From an uncultured Moraxella sp. (GTDB lineage Bacteria > Pseudomonadota > Gammaproteobacteria > Pseudomonadales > Moraxellaceae): a DNA stretch of 29,430 nt. A program made the translations under genes and the position numbers. The notes beneath the pieces are model-generated. The model saw only the letters and a list, made by a program, of their open reading frames with translations, was not told the DNA's origin and did not search any database. The stretch spans positions 1 through 29,430 of the forward strand of contig CAKMOY010000143.1 of assembly GCA_927911235.1 (NCBI GenBank), written 5' to 3'. This document shows positions 25,778 through 29,430 of the stretch, piece after piece. The number at the start of each line of letters is the position of its first letter. Position 1 is the stretch's first letter.

Positions 25778-26231
25778 TCGTCATCGCTCGGTACAACTGC
25801 TCCATCAACAACACTCGCACCAAGGGGTGTGGCAAAGTCAAATTTGACAACGACCACTTAAAATCCGCCTTTGCCAACACATCTTTTGACAAGCCGTCCG
25901 CCCCACCAATCACAAACGCCATATCATCGCCCATTTGCATGGATTCGCTGATTTTGTCGGACAAATCTTCGGTGGACAGGTTTTTGCCACGCACATCAAG
26001 GCAAATCAACCGCTCTCGCTTGGCATTGGCATGGGCTTGCAAAATCAGACCGCCTTCAGTAATGGCATATTTTTCAAGCTCGCTCGCCGATGGATTTTTG
26101 CCACGTTTGCTCGCTGGGATTTCCACCATTTCGGTTGCAAGCATGGGTTGAATACGTTTATAATAATCGTCAAAACCCGTTTGCACCCATGTCGGCATTT
26201 TTTGCCCCACGGCTAAAATTCTCGCTTTCAT
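25737..26231 (-). CDS. rlmH: 23S rRNA pseudouridine-1915 N3-methyltransferase
   Basis: RlmH is a small SPOUT-class methyltransferase acting on pseudouridine 1915 in helix 69 of 23S rRNA. Family blocks are MKARILAVGQKMPTWV at the start, EIPASKRGKN, ICLDVRGKNLSTEDLSDKI, the knot motif MAFVIGGADGLSKDV, and LPHPLVRVLLMEQLYRAM followed by HHHPYHRGDYF. The start at 26231 gives 164 residues. The adjacent upstream ATG at 26234 is too near the GGGAG ribosome site, and a further one at 26273 lacks support. It converges with tyrS and overlaps the small ORF at 25694. rsfS, often its partner, is not adjacent. Confidence 0.95.
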   Translation of the reverse strand: MKARILAVGQKMPTWVQTGFDDYYKRIQPMLATEMVEIPASKRGKNPSASELEKYAITEGGLILQAHANAKRERLICLDVRGKNLSTEDLSDKISESMQMGDDMAFVIGGADGLSKDVLAKADFKWSLSNLTLPHPLVRVLLMEQLYRAMTIIHHHPYHRGDYF

Positions 26232-26323
26232 CATCTCTCCCATTTTTGAAAAAATTTCATGGCATTGTAACAAAAAAACCGTATCATCATGCTATCTTTT
26301 TCACCTTTTGGCTGATAATAAAA

Positions 26324-27331
26324 ATGGCAAAACGCACCTTAACCACCTATTTATGGAAAAACTTTGGCATTGTCATCGCAATTTCGCTATGTTTTGGCTT
26401 AATTTTGGCATTTTTTTGCAAAAATTGGCAAATTTCTGGCTTATTATTTGCTTTGACGCTGAGTTTTAGTCTAGGTTTCGGTATTTTTTGCATTTTTCTA
26501 TTTTATCAATTACAACATTTGCAAAATTTTTGGACAATTCGGAAAATCAGTTAGACAACAAAATCGGTTTAAACCCTTTTTTTGAAAAATCCGCCCTAAA
26601 AATCCAAAAAAATTTCCCAAGAAAAACAAGAGCTTAGCGAACGACACCAACAGCTTGACACCATGCGAAAAGACTTTGTTGCCAATGTATCGCACGAATT
26701 ACGCACGCCTTTGACGGTGCTAATGGGTTATCTTGAAACTTTTAGCGAACAGCCAGACCTTGAACCACGCTGGCAACGGGCGTTTTCACAAATGTCGCAA
26801 CAAAGTTTACGCATGAAAAATATCATCAACGATTTGTTGCTGTTGTCAAAACTTGAAAATGACAACAACCTTGGCGAGATGAAAGAAATTGATATGCCAA
26901 GACTTTTGACCCAGTTGTTTGACGATGCCCAAGCCCAAAATCGTGATTTTGAACATCTCATTCATTTGGAAATTGACAGCCAAGCCCACCTACAAGGTTA
27001 TGAAGATTATCTAACAAGTGCATTAAATAATCTTATCACCAACGCCATTAAATACACGCCCAAAGGCGGTGAAATTCATATCCGTTGGACGGAACAAGCC
27101 GATGGCTACCATTTTAGCGTGTCGGATAACGGTATCGGTATCGCACCTGAACACATTGAACGGCTGACCGAGCGGTTTTATCGTGTGGACAGCGGACGTA
27201 GCCGTGAAACAGGTGGGACGGGTTTGGGATTGGCGATTGTGAAGCATGTGTTAAATCAACATCATGCAAAACTACATATTACATCTCAAATTGGCAAAGG
27301 CTCAACCTTTAGCATTATTTTTCCAAAATAA
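26324..27331 (+). CDS. PhoR-like sensor histidine kinase without PAS domain, frame-disrupted
   Basis: Two N-terminal membrane segments (FGIVIAISLCFGLILAFF and ISGLLFALTLSFSLGFGIF) are followed by a short helical linker. The HisKA box RKDFVANVSHELRTPLTVL and the ATPase domain follow, with the N box NNLITNAIKYT, G1 DNGIGIAPEH, ERFYRVD and G2 GTGLGLAIVKH. The HisKA sequence is closest to PhoR, which senses phosphate. PhoR normally has a PAS domain of about 100 residues between membrane and HisKA; here only about 50 residues remain. Two run errors split the gene: T5 at 26527-26531 needs six, and A7 at 26606-26612 needs six. Corrected, it is about 335 residues. No response regulator gene is adjacent. 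Confidence 0.8.
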
Positions 27332-27342
27332 TGGCGTAAATT

Positions 27343-28638
27343 TTATGTTAAACCGACAAAATTAAAATCCACGTCAGGCTTTTTGCCCAACAAAATATCG
27401 CTCATTGCCTTTGCCGAGCCGTTTGAATGCGTCCAACCCAGCGTACCATGTCCAGTATTCAGATACAGATTGTCAATCCGCCCTTGAGCATTGACCGCAC
27501 GCCCAATAATTGGCACATTGGACGGTGTCATCGGTCGCAAGCCTGTCCAAAAATTTGGCTGTGAAAAATCCACCACATTACCAAACACTTGTTGTACTCT
27601 ACGGCTAATTGCTTGACAACGCGCCGCATTTAATGCCAAATTAAAACCATTAAACTCCGCCGTCCCTGCCACTCGCAAGCGTTCGCCTAGCCGTGAATAA
27701 ACCAATTTATACTCATCATCAATCAAACTGACATAGGGGGTTTTGTCTTTATCCAAGACAGGATAAGTCGCAGAATAGCCTTTGGCAGGATAAATCGGCA
27801 AATGCACGCCCAAATCTTTTACCAAAAATGGACTATAACTACCCATCGCCAACACATATTTGTCGGCAGTTAAGACTTGGCTTTGTTGTTCAGTAACAAC
27901 TTTTACCCCTGTAATTTGTTGATTTTTAAATAAAAGTTGTTCAATCTGATGATTAAACAAAAATTGAACGCCTTGATTTTGGCAATGTTTGGCAAGCTCT
28001 TGGGTAAATTTTTTGGCATCGCCTGATTCATCAAGGGCGGTATAAGTCGCACCAACCAAATTGTCGGCACAACTGGCAAGGGCAGGCTCTAGCAAAATCG
28101 CCTGTTTCACGCTGATAATTTCACGGTCACAACCCAACTGTCGCATACGTTCGGTCGGAGCATGGGCTTGCTCAAACTCTTTTTTATCGGTGTAAAAGTG
28201 CATAATGCCTTTGGTTAAACAATCGTAATCAATGTGGGTTTGCTCTCGCACTTTTGTCAAAATTTGTCTAGAATACAGACCCAAATTAACCATTTGCACC
28301 AAGTTTTTATCGGCATTTGTTGATTGGCATTGTTGTAAAAACTGCCAACCCCATCGCCATAAATCCGCATCAAAATCTCGTCCAAACAAACGTTGCCAAC
28401 GAAATAACAAGGGGGCATCTTCTTGCCATAGCCATTTTAATGCTTTCATCGGGGTGCTAGGATTTGCCCACGGCGTTGCATGACAAACCGATATTTGTCC
28501 ACCATTGGCAAAAGACGTTTGTAGCCCAGCCCCACTTTCTTGCTCAATCACGGTAACGCTAAAGCCTGCTTGTGCCAGTTGCCAAGCGGTCGTTACACCC
28601 ACAACGCCCGCACCTAGCACTATCACTTGCTGTGTCAT
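27343..28638 (-). CDS. dadA: D-amino acid dehydrogenase
   Basis: DadA is an FAD-dependent membrane-associated enzyme that oxidises D-amino acids such as D-alanine to keto acids, feeding the quinone pool. The N-terminal nucleotide motif is VIVLGAGVVGVTTAWQLAQA, followed by VIEQESGAGLQTSFANGGQI and CHATPWANPSTP. Further landmarks are YILAMGSYSP-type strand KYVLAMGSYSP, IYPAKGYSATYPV, RLRVAGTAEFNGF, FWTGLRPMTPSNVPIIGR, and the C-terminal LYLNTGHGTLGWTHSNGSAK. The 431-residue length is typical. It converges with the kinase gene at 27331 and lies downstream of the mscL terminator. No alanine racemase gene (dadX) adjoins it. Confidence 0.94.
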   Translation of the reverse strand: MTQQVIVLGAGVVGVTTAWQLAQAGFSVTVIEQESGAGLQTSFANGGQISVCHATPWANPSTPMKALKWLWQEDAPLLFRWQRLFGRDFDADLWRWGWQFLQQCQSTNADKNLVQMVNLGLYSRQILTKVREQTHIDYDCLTKGIMHFYTDKKEFEQAHAPTERMRQLGCDREIISVKQAILLEPALASCADNLVGATYTALDESGDAKKFTQELAKHCQNQGVQFLFNHQIEQLLFKNQQITGVKVVTEQQSQVLTADKYVLAMGSYSPFLVKDLGVHLPIYPAKGYSATYPVLDKDKTPYVSLIDDEYKLVYSRLGERLRVAGTAEFNGFNLALNAARCQAISRRVQQVFGNVVDFSQPNFWTGLRPMTPSNVPIIGRAVNAQGRIDNLYLNTGHGTLGWTHSNGSAKAMSDILLGKKPDVDFNFVGLT

Positions 28639-28690
28639 ATTTTTCTCATGGTTCTATTAAGTTGATTTTGATGAATATTTTGCCAAAATA

Positions 28691-28720
28691 AAACCCTTAA
28701 AGCAATGACTTTAAGGGTTT
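28691..28720 (-). terminator. Rho-independent terminator of mscL
   Basis: AAACCCTTAAAG (28691-28702) pairs perfectly with CTTTAAGGGTTT (28709-28720) around CAATGA. On the minus strand a T-rich stretch follows. It separates mscL from dadA. Confidence 0.85.
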
Positions 28721-28751
28721 TTGAGCTTTGATAATCAACAATAACTTGTTA

Positions 28752-29183
28752 TTATTTGCTAAGTTTGGCACTGATTTCACGCAGTAACAATACTTCTTCA
28801 CTTGGCTCTGCTGGTGCTTCTGGCTCGGCTTCTGCTTGTTTACGCATTTTATTCATGCCTTTTACCAACATAAATACGATAAATGCCAAAATGATAAAAT
28901 TAATCACAATGGTGATAAAATTACCATAGGCAAGCACTGGCACACCGGCGGCTTTCAGGGCTTCGTAGGTCATCGCTGTGCCTTCTGGAACGTTCCCCAA
29001 CACCACAAACATATTGGTAAAATCAATCTTACCGCCCATAATCGCAGAAATCACAGGCATAATCACATCTTCAACCAATGACGTGGTGATTTTACTGAAC
29101 GCACCACCGATAATCACACCGACAGCCAAATCCATCACATTGCCTTTTACCGCAAATTCTTTAAATTCTTGTAATATACTCAT
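28752..29183 (-). CDS. mscL: Large-conductance mechanosensitive channel
   Basis: MscL opens under membrane tension to release solutes on osmotic downshock. The N-terminal helix [20 protein letters not shown] leads into TM1 ([20 protein letters not shown]). A periplasmic loop follows, then TM2 ([20 protein letters not shown]) and the charged C-terminal bundle ([12 protein letters not shown]). It is 143 residues from ATG 29183. The frame extends five codons further upstream, but 29183 gives the conserved MSILQEF start. A proline/glutamate-rich linker ([13 protein letters not shown]) precedes the bundle. Confidence 0.96.
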   Translation of the reverse strand: MSILQEFKEFAVKGNVMDLAVGVIIGGAFSKITTSLVEDVIMPVISAIMGGKIDFTNMFVVLGNVPEGTAMTYEALKAAGVPVLAYGNFITIVINFIILAFIVFMLVKGMNKMRKQAEAEPEAPAEPSEEVLLLREISAKLSK

Positions 29184-29378
29184 AAGAAAATACCCCAACC
29201 TAAGGTTGTTTTGTGTTTGTTATATGTGAAAATAATGGTTATTATCACATTTTAATTAATATTTATTCATTATTTTTTTTATAATAAATAAAAAAATGGC
29301 TTATCATATAAAAAACAGCTTGCCTTGACAAGATATTTTTTTATTTATTTTTTAGATGTATTTCATTAATTTATTAAA

Positions 29379-29430
29379 TTAATTACCACGGCTATGACGT
29401 TTACGGTCATTTTTCGGTCAAGTGTTTTTT
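29379..29430 (-). pseudogene. Possible 3' end of a gene entering from the right
   Basis: The minus strand at the window edge reads a short basic ending, DRKRHSRGN-stop. An in-frame stop lies a few codons upstream, but dropping one base from the nearby five-T run opens the frame to the edge. The fragment is too short to identify and may be chance. Confidence 0.2.

Noticed and set aside
26090..26554. 154-codon plus-strand frame covering the rlmH start and kinase N-terminus
   Set aside because: The first half is antisense to rlmH. The real kinase start is the in-frame ATG at 26324, and the earlier part has no support.

Overview
The window is AT-rich chromosomal DNA that reads as a gammaproteobacterium of the family Moraxellaceae, most likely a Moraxella-type organism. 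The grounds are product-level resemblance: the ETF-ubiquinone oxidoreductase, an adhesin-complex-protein/lysozyme-inhibitor homologue of the Neisseria/Moraxella type, and a division and cell wall (dcw) cluster without mraZ. The species cannot be fixed from sequence alone. No rRNA, tRNA, CRISPR or prophage was seen.

Layout. 1-3440: a DUF1285 gene (minus), ETF-QO (plus), a histidine-rich metal-binding protein (plus) with a Zur-like operator, and a small HMA-like protein (minus). 3776-9364, minus strand: recG, a coiled-coil protein, fabF and anmK. 9501-12615, plus strand: a three-gene module of HAD phosphatase, phosphoribosyltransferase/Pelota (StiP-like) protein and CitE/HpcH-like aldolase. It faces anmK across a nearly symmetric divergent promoter. 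12626-14114, minus: an RlmA-like methyltransferase and an unknown protein. 14214-23462, minus: the dcw cluster in transcription order rsmH, ftsL, ftsI, murE, murF, mraY. A vapBC toxin-antitoxin pair, a small unknown gene and an IS200/IS605 tnpB remnant sit between murE and murF. 23801-29183: the ACP/MliC-like secreted protein, a 96-bp MITE, tyrS, rlmH, a PAS-less PhoR-like kinase, dadA and mscL.

The dcw genes and anmK serve murein synthesis and recycling, and dadA handles D-amino acids. The HAD/PRTase/CitE module resembles the biosynthetic part of the tellurite (Ter)-associated stress systems, but no ter gene is in the window. It is the best candidate for an under-described pathway.

An important caveat is that at least eleven genes carry one or two single-base length errors in A or T runs (DUF1285, recG, fabF tail, HAD, PRTase, murF, the small gene after vapC, ftsI, rsmH, the ACP gene, phoR, and perhaps ftsL). 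Several are essential genes, and some errors are in runs of only 2-4 bases. This points to consensus errors in the sequence rather than real pseudogenes. I give full-length gene spans and note each disruption.
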